A stretch of 43,690 bases of DNA. Source: an uncultured Gammaproteobacteria bacterium. Its GTDB lineage: Bacteria > Pseudomonadota > Gammaproteobacteria > Pseudomonadales > Pseudohongiellaceae. The notes below the pieces were generated by a model. The model did not search any database. It was not told where the DNA came from and saw only the letters and a list, made by a program, of their open reading frames with translations. The DNA lies in NCBI GenBank assembly GCA_913048385.1, contig CAJWVZ010000020.1, positions 1-43,690 on the forward strand. Direction: 5' to 3'. The first letter of the stretch is position 1. Each line of letters begins with the position of its first letter. Below are positions 35,187 to 43,690 of this stretch, piece after piece. Both the position numbers and the translations under genes were made by a program.

Positions 35187-36416
35187 CTATATATTAAAGC
35201 CATCGAATATTAAGCATGCGTTGGTTCCGCCAAACCCGAAACTATTAGACATGACTCTGCTAAGTTCCGCATGGTCGCATCGGTTCTTTGCAATTGGTAA
35301 TCCGTTTGCTGCGGGATCAGGCTCGTCGAAATTTGCTGATGCAGCAATAAAGTTGTTTTCCATCATCAATAAGCTGTATATCGCCTCTTGCGCGCCAGCC
35401 GCACCTAAAGAGTGTCCGCTGAGTGATTTGGTTGAGTTGAAAACTGGCACTTCAGAACCAAAAACTTCGCGTATAGCGGCGAGCTCTGCGACATCTCCGG
35501 CTGGTGTGCTGGTGCCATGGGTATTTAAATAATCCACCTTTCGCAGGTTAAGATTATTGGCCATAGTGAGCGCAGATTGCATAGCGCGCTGACCACCCTC
35601 ACCAGAGGGTGAGACCATGTCAAAGCCGTCGGAGGTGGCTCCATAGCCAACTAGTTCCGCGTAAATTTTTGCTCCTCTAGCTTCAGCGTGCTTGAGGGAT
35701 TCAATCACCAATATGGCGCTTCCTCCGGAAATCACAAAGCCGTCCCTATTAACATCAAAAGCGCGAGATGCTTTGCTGGGATTGTCATTGTGCTGTGTAG
35801 AAAGCGCTCCCATCGCGTCAAACATATGGCTCATGGTCCAGTGCTCTGCCTCACCGCCTCCCGCAAAGACTACATCTTGTTTACCTAATTGAATAAGTTC
35901 AGAAGCGTGGCCAATGCAATGCGCGCTTGTTGCGCAAGCGGAGGAGATTGAATAATTAACACCTTTAATTTTAAAGGGAGTAGCGAGACACGCGGATACT
36001 GTGCTTCCCATTGTCCGCGGAATTCGATAGGGCCCAACTCGTCTTAAACCTTTTTTTCGCATTAAGTCAGTTGAAGCAAGCTGCTCTTCTGGCGAGCCTC
36101 CGCCAGAACCAACTACTAGACCCGTGCGTTCATTTGAAATTTCTTTAGCAGTCAGACCCGAATCATTAATCGCTTGCTCCATTGCGAGGTAGGCGTAGGC
36201 AGATGCGTCGCCCATGAAACGGTAATTCTTTCTGTCTATCAAGGCTGCAGCATCAATGTTTATCGAACCGCTGACTTGACTTCGCATACCAATCTCAGCG
36301 TAATCGGAGTTAAACGTTATCCCACTTTTCCCTTCAAGCAATGATTTAACAACAGCAGATTTGTCATTACCTAAGCAAGAAATGATTCCCATCCCCGTGA
36401 TCACTGCTCGATTCAT
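35187..36416 (-). CDS. fabB: 3-oxoacyl-ACP synthase I FabB
   Basis: Condensing enzyme needed to elongate the cis-unsaturated acyl chain made by FabA. From ATG 36416 it has 409 residues. The catalytic cysteine is C161 in [10 protein letters not shown]; the two histidines are in [11 protein letters not shown] and [13 protein letters not shown]. The frame is open to 36458, but [10 protein letters not shown] is the family start and has GGGA just before it. It is downstream of fabA with a gap of 48 bases, the standard fabAB pair for anaerobic unsaturated fatty acid synthesis. Confidence 0.97.
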   Translation of the reverse strand: MNRAVITGMGIISCLGNDKSAVVKSLLEGKSGITFNSDYAEIGMRSQVSGSINIDAAALIDRKNYRFMGDASAYAYLAMEQAINDSGLTAKEISNERTGLVVGSGGGSPEEQLASTDLMRKKGLRRVGPYRIPRTMGSTVSACLATPFKIKGVNYSISSACATSAHCIGHASELIQLGKQDVVFAGGGEAEHWTMSHMFDAMGALSTQHNDNPSKASRAFDVNRDGFVISGGSAILVIESLKHAEARGAKIYAELVGYGATSDGFDMVSPSGEGGQRAMQSALTMANNLNLRKVDYLNTHGTSTPAGDVAELAAIREVFGSEVPVFNSTKSLSGHSLGAAGAQEAIYSLLMMENNFIAASANFDEPDPAANGLPIAKNRCDHAELSRVMSNSFGFGGTNACLIFDGFNI

Positions 36417-36464
36417 TTTTGTTCCCTTTGGGTTGAGCTCAAAGTTAAGTAAAGACAATTCGAA

Positions 36465-37001
36465 CTAAAATAATTGATCAGGTTTAAATAACCCAACTTT
36501 AAGTTTTTTTGCAGTGTATATCTTGCGCCCATCGACAAATACAGCTCCATCTGCGATTGCCATAACTAGTTTTCTATCAACGACTCGGCTTATATCCAAA
36601 TGATATGTTACCAGTCGAGAAGTTGGAAGAATCTCTCCGGTAAACTTCACTTCGCCAGCACCCAAGGCTCGTCCTTTACCTGAGTGGCCGCTCCAGGCCA
36701 AATAAAAGCCTACAAGTTGCCATAAGGCATCGAGCCCAAGGCATCCTGGCATAACCGGATCTCCTGCAAAGTGACAGCTAAAGAACCATAGGCTGGGCTC
36801 AATGTCGAGTTCGGCGACGATTTTTCCGCGGCCGAACTCTCCTCCCGCACTGCTTATGTGGCAGATCCGATCAACCATCAGCATGTTTTCAATAGGAAGT
36901 TTTGCTCTACCGGGTCCGAATAGAAGTCCGTTTCCGCACTCGATCAGCTCCTGAGTCGAATAACTTTCTTTTGGGGTAAAGCCAGTGCTCATCGTGGTCA
37001 T
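36465..37001 (-). CDS. fabA: 3-hydroxydecanoyl-ACP dehydratase/isomerase FabA
   Basis: Dehydrates 3-hydroxydecanoyl-ACP and isomerises the trans-2 product to cis-3, the branch point to unsaturated fatty acids. It has 178 residues. The hot-dog fold active site is [22 protein letters not shown] in two parts: H77 and D91 correspond to H70 and D84 of E. coli, each shifted by seven. A second ATG lies three codons in; the first is used because no ribosome site separates them. A candidate -10 lies 83 bases upstream. Confidence 0.97.
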   Translation of the reverse strand: MTTMSTGFTPKESYSTQELIECGNGLLFGPGRAKLPIENMLMVDRICHISSAGGEFGRGKIVAELDIEPSLWFFSCHFAGDPVMPGCLGLDALWQLVGFYLAWSGHSGKGRALGAGEVKFTGEILPTSRLVTYHLDISRVVDRKLVMAIADGAVFVDGRKIYTAKKLKVGLFKPDQLF

Positions 37002-37083
37002 ATTATTTCTGCTTTTGTGGAAAATTTTCCCAATGGACTTTTGTGTTTACTAAGCTAATGGGCCAATGTTAACGCGGGAACTC

Positions 37084-37089
37084 ATTATA
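37084..37089 (-). promoter_or_regulatory. Candidate -10 of the fabA-fabB promoter
   Basis: A perfect TATAAT on the minus strand, 83 bases before the fabA start in the fabA/manC divergent spacer. The best upstream -35 (TTCTAA, spacing 16) is weak, which suggests activator help or chance. I recognise no FadR or FabR site. Confidence 0.4.
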
Positions 37090-37216
37090 ATCGACGCTTA
37101 TTTTCTTAGAATCTCCGCTGACTTATTATTTTTGATGAAGGTTTGATACCATGACCTGCTAATTACTGTTGATAAAATTCGCCAACGCGCGGTTGCGCTT
37201 GAGAGAGTATTAGTCA

Positions 37217-38635
37217 TTGAAAATCATCCCCGTAGTTATGTCCGGTGGTCTGGGCTCCCGACTGTGGCCAGTTTCGCGATCTGCGCAGCCTAAGCAGTTC
37301 GCAAAATTGCCATCGATCTCGAAGACTCTATTTGAAGAAACGATATGCCGGGTTTCGGATAAGGAAATTTTTGATGATCCAATCGTCATATGTAACATTG
37401 AGCATCGGTTTCTTGTTGCCGAGCAATTGCGGGAGCTCGGAGTCGCTAGTCAAGTGATTCTTGAGCCGTTTGGAAAAAGCACGGCGCCAGCCGTTGCGCT
37501 TGCTGCGCTAGCGGTTCAAAAGCGATCATCTGCGGAGGATAAACTGCTTTTAGTCTTGCCTGCGGATCATCAGATTTTGGATGAACATGCCCTTAGATTG
37601 GCAATAAAGCATGCCGGTAAGCTCGCAATGAAAGGAAAGCTGGTAACGTTTGGTATACCAACGAGAACGCCGGAAACGGGCTACGGTTATTTGCAAAAGG
37701 GAGCAACAATAAGTGAGGATGGTTTTGAAGTTGAGAGATTCATAGAGAAGCCAAACGTAACAGATGCGGAAAGTTATGCTATCGATGAGCACTTCTTTTG
37801 GAATAGCGGAATGTTTGTGTTTTCGATAGATATCTATTTGTCCGAGCTGACGCGTTTTGCGCCCCAAATGGTCTCGGTATGTAATGAAGTTTTTGCGAGT
37901 CTAGAACAGACAGATGATTTTCAACGCATTCCTGCCCAGATTTTTGAGGCTTGTCCTGCAGGGTCGATTGATTACACGATAATGGAAAAGACAGACCGAG
38001 CAGCCATGGTTCCGCTTGATGCTGGTTGGAGCGATTTAGGGTCTTGGAATGCGCTTTGGGAAGTTCAAAAAAAAGATAAAAATAATAATGCTGTGATCGG
38101 CGATGTGGTTTTAGAAAATGTGTGTGGCAGCTATGTGCAGTCTAACAGTAGGTTGGTTAGTGTCGTCGGCCTTGAGAATATTATCATAGTCGAAACTGCG
38201 GATGCGGTGTTGGTTACCGATAGATCGAACGATCAAGCGGTAAAGAATATTGTTGATGCACTTAGCAATGAAGGTCGTAATGAAGTTAGGGCAGGTCAGA
38301 GAGAGACGCGGCCGTGGGGTTCTTTTGAGACTCTTTTTTCTGGAAAAGGTTTCAAGGTTAAGCGTATTGAAGTAATGTCTGGCGGTGCATTATCGCTTCA
38401 ATCTCATCAATGTCGAGCGGAGCATTGGACTGTGTTAGGAGGATCAGCATGGGTCGAGTGCGGATCGAAAAAATTTGCGCTCGAGCATAACGAATCTACG
38501 TTTATTCCGAGAGGTAGTAAGCATAGATTAAGTAATAACTCTGATGAGCTTCTTACAGTGATCGAGGTCCAGGTCGGGGATTATCTAGAAGAAGATGACA
38601 TTGAACGATTTGAGGATGCCTACGGACGTGTATAG
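37217..38635 (+). CDS. manC: Mannose-1-phosphate guanylyltransferase / mannose-6-phosphate isomerase
   Basis: Makes GDP-mannose from mannose-1-phosphate and GTP. The length (472) and a C-terminal cupin domain indicate the bifunctional AlgA/ManC type that also isomerises fructose-6-phosphate. The N terminus has VMSGGLGSRLWPVSRSAQPKQF, LPADH and IEKP. The cupin has RPWGSFE, RAEHW, IPRGSKHRL and IEVQVGDYLEEDDI. In the metal-binding loop, H397-Q398-C399-R400 replaces the usual H-x-H-R, so isomerase activity is less certain. The TTG start at 37217 follows GAGAGAG by about 9 bases. First of the manC-galU-manB cluster. Confidence 0.92.
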   Translation: MKIIPVVMSGGLGSRLWPVSRSAQPKQFAKLPSISKTLFEETICRVSDKEIFDDPIVICNIEHRFLVAEQLRELGVASQVILEPFGKSTAPAVALAALAVQKRSSAEDKLLLVLPADHQILDEHALRLAIKHAGKLAMKGKLVTFGIPTRTPETGYGYLQKGATISEDGFEVERFIEKPNVTDAESYAIDEHFFWNSGMFVFSIDIYLSELTRFAPQMVSVCNEVFASLEQTDDFQRIPAQIFEACPAGSIDYTIMEKTDRAAMVPLDAGWSDLGSWNALWEVQKKDKNNNAVIGDVVLENVCGSYVQSNSRLVSVVGLENIIIVETADAVLVTDRSNDQAVKNIVDALSNEGRNEVRAGQRETRPWGSFETLFSGKGFKVKRIEVMSGGALSLQSHQCRAEHWTVLGGSAWVECGSKKFALEHNESTFIPRGSKHRLSNNSDELLTVIEVQVGDYLEEDDIERFEDAYGRV

Positions 38636-38674
38636 ATCAAATCAAAAATTAACAGGTTTTGCATGAGGTTTTAA

Positions 38675-39508
38675 ATGAGCATACGAAAGTGTTTGTTTCC
38701 CGCGGCAGGATATGGCACGCGGTTTTTGCCAGCAACAAAAGCCATGCCTAAGGAAATGATGCCGATTGTTTCAAAGCCTCTTATTCAATACGGAGTTGAA
38801 GAAGCAATGAGTGCTGGAATGAATGAAATAGGCATAGTCACAGGACGAGGTAAGAGAGCAATAGAGGATCATTTTGATAAAAGCTATGAACTTGAGAATC
38901 AGATAGCCGGCACCGGTAAAGAAGGCTTGCTCGCTGAAATCACAGAAATTATAGCTCAATGTAGGTTTTCGTATACTCGGCAAGTTGAAATGCTAGGGCT
39001 TGGTCACGCGATTCTGATCGGCGAGAATTTGATCGGGAATGAACCTTTCGGTGTTATTCTTGCGGACGATTATTGCGTTGCAAGTCCCGATTCAGTTATG
39101 CAACAAATGCTTAAAATTTATGAAAGATATCAGTGCAGCGTTGTTGCATTGGAGGAAGTTCCTCTCGATAGAATTTCACGTTATGGTGTTATAGATGGCT
39201 TGGAGAGCGATGGTGTTTTTCGCGTTTCAAGTATGGTTGAAAAACCTCAGCCTGAATTAGCCCCGAGTCAATTGGCGATCATCGGGCGATATATCTTAAC
39301 ACCAGATATTTTTGAAATTCTCCGGAAAATCTCTCCCGGTAACAGTGGCGAACTTCATATTACCGATGCTCTCAACGTTCAGGCCCGCAATGACGGTGTG
39401 GTAGGGCTAAAGTTCAAGGGATCCCGGTTTGATTGTGGGGGGCTCGATGGGTTTGTTGCCGCTACAAATTATACGTATGATGCGTTAAAGATGGAATTCG
39501 GTGCATAA
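38675..39508 (+). CDS. galU: UTP-glucose-1-phosphate uridylyltransferase GalU
   Basis: Makes UDP-glucose from UTP and glucose-1-phosphate for LPS core, exopolysaccharide and trehalose-type pathways. It has 277 residues. The signature FPAAGYGTRFLPATKAMPKEMMPI is present as one run, followed by QPLGLGHA-like QVEMLGLGHAI, ADDYCV (metal aspartate) and VEKPQP. GAGG lies 8 bases before the ATG. It is placed between manC and manB with a 39-base gap before it, suggesting one transcript. Confidence 0.96.
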   Translation: MSIRKCLFPAAGYGTRFLPATKAMPKEMMPIVSKPLIQYGVEEAMSAGMNEIGIVTGRGKRAIEDHFDKSYELENQIAGTGKEGLLAEITEIIAQCRFSYTRQVEMLGLGHAILIGENLIGNEPFGVILADDYCVASPDSVMQQMLKIYERYQCSVVALEEVPLDRISRYGVIDGLESDGVFRVSSMVEKPQPELAPSQLAIIGRYILTPDIFEILRKISPGNSGELHITDALNVQARNDGVVGLKFKGSRFDCGGLDGFVAATNYTYDALKMEFGA

Positions 39509-39581
39509 ATTGACCAAGCACACTTCAATCCTCATAAATCCCAAGCAACAAAGCCGCCGAAAAGCGAAGAAGGTGAAAAAT

Positions 39582-40937
39582 GTGAATGAGCCTCTGCGAT
39601 GTTTCAAAGCCTATGACGTTAGGGGTCGTGTGCCTGAAGAGCTCAACGACGATATTGCTTATCGCATTGGATGTGCTTACGCACAACATATTTCCGCAGT
39701 CGAAGTGGTGGTTGGTTTTGATATCAGACTAACTAGTCAAGAAATATGTGCAGCCTTGAGCCGTGGCCTTACTGACATGGGCGCAAATGTTATTAACATA
39801 GGTCAATGTGGTACCGAAGAAGTTTACTTTGCTACATCCCATTTGAATGCAGGCGGCGGGATAATGGTTACGGCTAGTCATAACCCTTCTAATTACAATG
39901 GGATGAAATTTGTTCGCGAGCAATCAAGACCGATTAGCGGAGAAACAGGGCTATCCGAAATATGCGATTTAGCAGAAAGGAATAATTTTACCTTGGCTAA
40001 AAAACCAGGTGCTATTAGCTTTGCGGAAACTCATCCTGATTATGTGAAAAAATTACTAAGCTATCTCGATCTATCTGGCCTTCCATCTTTGAAAATTGTG
40101 ACTAATGCTGGAAACGGTGGGGCGGGGCTGACAGTTGACGCACTAGAGCAGAGTTTGCCCTTTGAATTTGTAAAACTAGCACATTACCCGGACGGTAATT
40201 TTCCCAACGGCGTTCCGAACCCCCTTCTTACCGAAAACCGCGAAGTGACTGCTAACGCAGTGCTTAAGGCAAAGGCGGATATTGGAATTGCATGGGATGG
40301 TGACTTTGATCGATGTTTTTTCTTTGATGAAAACGGCAGGTTTATTGAAGGTTACTATATTGTTGGACTGTTGGCTGAAGCGTTTTTAGAAAGTGAGGGC
40401 GGGGGACGGATTGTCCATGATCCGAGACTAACGTGGAATACCCAGAAAGTTGCCTGGAGAATGGGAGGCGAAGCGATACAAAGTAAAACTGGCCACTCTT
40501 ACATAAAAGAAAAAATGCGTGAGGAATTAGCAGTTTACGGAGGAGAGATGAGTGCTCACCATTATTTTCGCGACTTTTTTTATTGTGATAGTGGAATGAT
40601 TCCGTGGCTCCTCGTTGTCGCTTTGATGGCAAAAAAAGGTAAGCCTTTATCTGCTCTGGTGGATCAGGCTATTGAAGCTTTCCCTGCGAGCGGAGAAATA
40701 AATTGTAATGTTACTGACCCAGAGCAGTTGAAAAATGAACTAATGGCAATTTATGCCGATGAGGCTGAGAGCGTTGACTTAACAGATGGGTTAAGCATTG
40801 AGTTCAAAGAATGGCGTTTTAATGTAAGGGCCTCCAATACGGAAACCGTTGTTCGACTTAATTTAGAAACACGAGCTAACGCAGCTTTGTTACAGGAAAA
40901 GACCGAAGCACTGTTGAACCATATTCGCAGAGGCTGA
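39582..40937 (+). CDS. manB: Phosphomannomutase (CpsG/ManB type)
   Basis: Interconverts mannose-6-phosphate and mannose-1-phosphate, feeding ManC; family members may also use glucose phosphates. From the chosen GTG it has 451 residues (E. coli CpsG 456). The phosphoserine loop is TASHNPSNYNG, the metal loop DGDFDRCFF, the sugar loop GEMSAHHYFRDF, and the phosphate-binding end RASNTETVVRLN (usually SNTEP; Thr here). The frame is open to a GTG at 39501 that overlaps galU, but that would add a basic 27-residue tail absent from relatives, and AAGG lies 8 bases before GTG 39582. It converges on pgi. Confidence 0.93.
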   Translation: MNEPLRCFKAYDVRGRVPEELNDDIAYRIGCAYAQHISAVEVVVGFDIRLTSQEICAALSRGLTDMGANVINIGQCGTEEVYFATSHLNAGGGIMVTASHNPSNYNGMKFVREQSRPISGETGLSEICDLAERNNFTLAKKPGAISFAETHPDYVKKLLSYLDLSGLPSLKIVTNAGNGGAGLTVDALEQSLPFEFVKLAHYPDGNFPNGVPNPLLTENREVTANAVLKAKADIGIAWDGDFDRCFFFDENGRFIEGYYIVGLLAEAFLESEGGGRIVHDPRLTWNTQKVAWRMGGEAIQSKTGHSYIKEKMREELAVYGGEMSAHHYFRDFFYCDSGMIPWLLVVALMAKKGKPLSALVDQAIEAFPASGEINCNVTDPEQLKNELMAIYADEAESVDLTDGLSIEFKEWRFNVRASNTETVVRLNLETRANAALLQEKTEALLNHIRRG

Positions 40938-40965
40938 GTGCTCAACATCGATAGGAATTAGAAAT

Positions 40966-41003
40966 GCCTCGGATAAAGACATCAGGCTTCATTTTTTTTT
41001 TTT
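40966..41003 (+). terminator. Candidate terminator of manC-galU-manB
   Basis: GCCT (40966-40969) pairs with AGGC (40984-40987), with an inner GAT/ATC pairing, followed by TTCA and a run of 12 T (40992-41003). The stem is short, but the T run is exceptional. It overlaps the 3' end of pgi on the other strand. Confidence 0.45.
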
Positions 41004-42589
41004 GAACTCCATTTTTTTATTATTTTTAAGAGTTCTTGTGTCGATTGATCGTATTCGTCCGTCTCTGGTCCACCTTCCTTTTCAAACTCTTTGTAAATTT
41101 CTTTGGCCGTTTCTTTTCCGAACTCAACACCCCATTGATCGAAGGCATTGACATCCCAGAGGACGCTAAGAGCGAATATTTTGTGTTCGTAGAGAGCCAG
41201 TAGACTGCCCAGAGAAAATGGATCTAGTTGATAAAGTAGCAGGGTATTGCTGGGACGGCTCCCTGGGCTGTGTCTCGAGCTATTTTTATTTTGATTGTTT
41301 CCGCGGATTAATGCGAAGCTCTGCCCTATGCAATTGGCCAATAGTTTGGAGTGCTGATCCGTATCAATTCCAGGTGCCGGATTTACGACTGCAATAAATT
41401 CAATCGGAATAAATTCAGTGCCTTGGTGTAAAAGTTGGAAATAAGAGTGTTGGCCATTTGTGCCGGAGGAGCCCCAAATAACATCTCCAGTTTTTCCCTT
41501 AACCTCTTCACCGTCGCGAGTAACAGATTTTCCTAAGCTTTCCATAGAGAGCTGCTGAAGGTAGCTTGGGAAGAGTGCCAGATCTTGGCTGTATGGAATG
41601 ACTGCTGTACTACCCGCTTGAAAATACTCTCGATACCAGTATGTCAGAATTGCCATTATTACCGGAATATTTTTATCTAAAGGCGCTTCATAAAAATGCA
41701 TATCCGCGGCGTGAGCACCGCAAAGAAGGTCTAGAAAATTTTTATAACCAACGGCTAAAGCGATTGGTAGGCCTATGGCTGACCACAAAGAAAACCTGCC
41801 GCCAACCCAATCCCACATAGGAAAAATACAGTCTCCCTCTACCCCAAAGTCCGAAGCAAATCCGGGGTTATTGGTTATAGCGGCAAAGTGCTTGCTTACG
41901 CTTACACTTTTTATCCCTTTTTCAAGTAACCAAGTCTTGGCAGCGTTCGCATTAGCTAAAGTTTCAAGGGTGCTGAATGATTTAGATGCGATGATAAACA
42001 GGGTTGTTTGGGGGTCGACAAGTTGTAAAGTTCTTTTTAAATGTGAAGGATCAAGATTAGAGACAAACCGAACGTCAATGTCTTTCTCATGAAATTGATT
42101 TAGGGCATCAACCACCAAAGCTGGGCCTAGATCGGACCCACCGATCCCAATATTGACTACTGTTTCAATTTTTTTGTTATCAGAGCTTGTTCGTCGACCC
42201 TCACGAACTGAACTTACAAAGTTTTCTATCTTGTTTAAAGTATCGAGAACTTCGGGTTTTGATTCTCGGCTATGAAGATCCCGAAGTGCCGTGTGGAGAA
42301 CTGATCTATTTTCACTGGTATTTATTTTCTCCCCAGCAAACATTGACTTGATGGCATCTTCAATGCCGCAGGCTTTGCAAAGCTCAAATAGGAGTTCGCG
42401 TGACTCAGCGTTTAAAAGGGCTTTCGAGTAATCAAAGTGGATCTGATGAATATCGATTGTATGACTAGAAATACGTTCAGGATCAGCAGCAAACAATTCT
42501 TCTATATTAGTTTTAGATGTAGATGTGGCAAATTTTTGATGAGCTTTGAAGAGAGATTCCCGTATGTTTGCAACTTTTTTATTGTCCAT
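40982..42589 (-). CDS. pgi: Glucose-6-phosphate isomerase
   Basis: Interconverts glucose-6-phosphate and fructose-6-phosphate; the product feeds the mannose pathway enzymes encoded next to it. It has 535 residues (E. coli 549). Motifs: VNIGIGGSDLGP, FVSNLDPSH, IIASKSFSTLET, SMESLGKSVTRDG (catalytic glutamate), GSSGTNGQHSYFQLLHQG, and the C-terminal QWGVEFGKE (catalytic lysine). The last residues SSKKKNEA are encoded by a run of 12 A, a slippage-prone tract. The ATG overlaps the preceding gene by 11 bases. Confidence 0.97.
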   Translation of the reverse strand: MDNKKVANIRESLFKAHQKFATSTSKTNIEELFAADPERISSHTIDIHQIHFDYSKALLNAESRELLFELCKACGIEDAIKSMFAGEKINTSENRSVLHTALRDLHSRESKPEVLDTLNKIENFVSSVREGRRTSSDNKKIETVVNIGIGGSDLGPALVVDALNQFHEKDIDVRFVSNLDPSHLKRTLQLVDPQTTLFIIASKSFSTLETLANANAAKTWLLEKGIKSVSVSKHFAAITNNPGFASDFGVEGDCIFPMWDWVGGRFSLWSAIGLPIALAVGYKNFLDLLCGAHAADMHFYEAPLDKNIPVIMAILTYWYREYFQAGSTAVIPYSQDLALFPSYLQQLSMESLGKSVTRDGEEVKGKTGDVIWGSSGTNGQHSYFQLLHQGTEFIPIEFIAVVNPAPGIDTDQHSKLLANCIGQSFALIRGNNQNKNSSRHSPGSRPSNTLLLYQLDPFSLGSLLALYEHKIFALSVLWDVNAFDQWGVEFGKETAKEIYKEFEKEGGPETDEYDQSTQELLKIIKKWSSKKKNEA

Positions 42590-43466
42590 CGTTTACTGCT
42601 TGAGAGGTAGTTTTAGGGTCCTTCGTAACGGGGTCTCTCCAGAGAGCCGATCTAATGCCTTTGCTTTGGATCAAGCGGAAAACTTCTACGAAGGGGCGAA
42701 AATGTTGCATAAAAATGTTGTTGCTATAACCAGGCTCGCCAAAGGTGTCTGGAATCCCTTCTTTTGGGTAATAAGCCGTGCCAAACATATAATCGAGAAA
42801 ATTGAATTCTGCGGAAAAATTTTTGTCGATGGCCTCCGGATGATTCGAGTGATGCCACCGATGAAATTTTGGATTTGACATAAAATACCCAAGCCAATGA
42901 GCATCCGATATGTTCCCGTGACTATAGCGCCCCCAAAAATCTCTGAAAGATATATATAGAAATGTAAGCCCAGGATCTGGTTGAAAATATGCGACCAAAA
43001 TTAGATATGGTGCCGCGAAGAGAGCTTTATCCACAATGTGAAAACGGCTCGTAGAAATCGAGTCTAAATTAACAGAGCTGTGGTGAACCCGGTGGAATTG
43101 CCAAAGGAATGGAATTTTATGCGATAGAAAGTGGGCCGCATAAAAAGTGACATGACCCATGAGCAAAAGAGCGAACATATTCCAACCCCAATGGGCGTCA
43201 GCTAAAAGACCCTGATATGGCAGGCTTTGGGCCCCATTTTCTCTCAAGTAAGTGATCATCCAAGTCACAAAGGCAATGTTAATTATAGAGTGTAGATGAA
43301 ATCGGTGGTACGTGTGTATAACATCATTAAACATACCTTCCCTGAAAAAGGCCTGTCGCTTGAGAGGCCTTAAACGTTCTATCAATGGAATTATCCAAAT
43401 CCAGCCAAACATAGATAGCATGGTGAGCCATTGGGCCGTGGTGGGACTTGAGAGGAATTCAATCAT
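42579..43466 (-). CDS. Sterol desaturase / fatty acid hydroxylase family membrane protein
   Basis: A 295-residue membrane protein of the di-iron fatty acid hydroxylase superfamily. The three histidine boxes are HFLSH (112-116), HRVHH (125-129) and HRWHH (202-206), with an additional H183. Hydrophobic helices lie around 15-30, 60-73, 95-112 and 150-162. Family members hydroxylate or desaturate fatty acids, sterols, carotenoids or ether lipids; nothing here identifies the substrate. It overlaps pgi by 11 bases, probably for compactness rather than shared function. Confidence 0.88.
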   Translation of the reverse strand: MIEFLSSPTTAQWLTMLSMFGWIWIIPLIERLRPLKRQAFFREGMFNDVIHTYHRFHLHSIINIAFVTWMITYLRENGAQSLPYQGLLADAHWGWNMFALLLMGHVTFYAAHFLSHKIPFLWQFHRVHHSSVNLDSISTSRFHIVDKALFAAPYLILVAYFQPDPGLTFLYISFRDFWGRYSHGNISDAHWLGYFMSNPKFHRWHHSNHPEAIDKNFSAEFNFLDYMFGTAYYPKEGIPDTFGEPGYSNNIFMQHFRPFVEVFRLIQSKGIRSALWRDPVTKDPKTTSQAVNDGQ

Positions 43467-43581
43467 ATCTGACCTTGCAAGAATCGAGTAAATATTAACA
43501 AATTTCTAGTAGTTATGTGTAACTATCAAAGTGAGTACATCTTTTCTAAACATTAATAGAGCGGTGATTTTTACTAACTTG

Positions 43582-43610
43582 TTGCTCGATTCGCTCAAAC
43601 TCTGTAAAAT
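43582..43610 (+). promoter_or_regulatory. Promoter of tRNA-Thr
   Basis: TTGCTC (43582-43587), 17 nt, then TAAAAT (43605-43610), followed by a C-rich segment CTCCACCG, in a discriminator-like position. AT-rich DNA lies upstream. Transcription would start near 43617, about 20 bases before the tRNA. Stable RNA promoters are often activated by Fis, which is encoded in this window; that link is inferred. Confidence 0.6.
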
Positions 43611-43636
43611 CTCCACCGTTATCATTTTAACGTTGT

Positions 43637-43690
43637 GCCGCTATAGCTCAGCCGTGGTAGAGCAGCTGACTTGTAATCAGCAGGTCCCGA
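43637..43690 (+). tRNA. tRNA-Thr (anticodon UGU), cut by window end
   Basis: The first 54 nt of a tRNA: acceptor strand GCCGCTA, a D arm with TAGCTCAGCC..GGTAGAGCA, and anticodon stem-loop CTGACTTGTAATCAG giving TGT. It closely resembles the E. coli thrU type, which precedes tRNA-Tyr, tRNA-Gly, a second tRNA-Thr and tufB; whether those follow is beyond the window. Confidence 0.93.

Noticed and set aside
1..43690. Search for CRISPR arrays, transposases, integrases, toxin-antitoxin pairs or phage genes
   Set aside because: None seen; gene order is that of conserved core operons throughout.

Overview
The window is a dense stretch of chromosomal housekeeping DNA from a gammaproteobacterium. The evidence is the protein families and the gene order: rpsU-yqeY-dnaG-rpoD, lptD-surA-pdxA-rsmA-apaG-apaH, dusB-fis-purH-purD, aroQ-accB-accC-prmA, fabA-fabB, and amgK-murU next to lptD. 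From memory, this order resembles two separate Pseudomonas blocks joined end to end, with several usual members missing (plsY, gph, vfr, speD and most of dsbD). Together with short spacers and moderate-to-low GC by eye, this suggests a compact, possibly marine, gammaproteobacterium. I cannot name the genus. I see no phage, insertion sequence, CRISPR array or defence island, and no clear new multi-gene system.

Layout. 1-5.1 kb: tRNA-Ile2(CAU) with a strong terminator, then the macromolecular synthesis operon rpsU-yqeY-dnaG-rpoD on the minus strand. 5.3-8.1 kb: tsaD-folB-folK on plus, converging on a pteridine-reductase-like SDR. 8.1-16.5 kb: minus-strand train lptD-surA-pdxA-rsmA-apaG-apaH-cca for outer membrane biogenesis, PLP synthesis, 16S rRNA methylation and tRNA CCA repair. 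16.7-21.6 kb: plus-strand amgK-murU (MurNAc recycling), a DjlA-like co-chaperone, rpe and trpE. 21.6-23.1 kb: a DNA photolyase gene on the opposite strand, splitting trpE from trpG-trpD-trpC. 25.8-26.8 kb: an OsmC-family gene and coq7, convergent. 26.9-37.0 kb: a long minus-strand series covering fatty acid synthesis (fabA, fabB, accB, accC), a DsbD N-terminal remnant, aroQ, prmA, dusB-fis, and purine synthesis (purH, purD). 37.2-40.9 kb: manC-galU-manB on plus, supplying GDP-mannose and UDP-glucose. 41.0-43.5 kb: pgi and a membrane di-iron sterol-desaturase-family gene on minus. The window ends inside a tRNA-Thr(UGU) gene with a recognisable promoter.

The most notable points are gene-level reductions inside conserved operons. 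DsbD is cut down to its periplasmic N-terminal domain. Cca has lost its HD phosphohydrolase residues. The DjlA-like protein lacks the usual membrane anchor. LptD carries a hexanucleotide repeat coding for Asn-Ser. Several genes (tsaD, folK, trpG, trpC, manC and the SDR gene) appear to start with TTG, in three cases behind a good Shine-Dalgarno.
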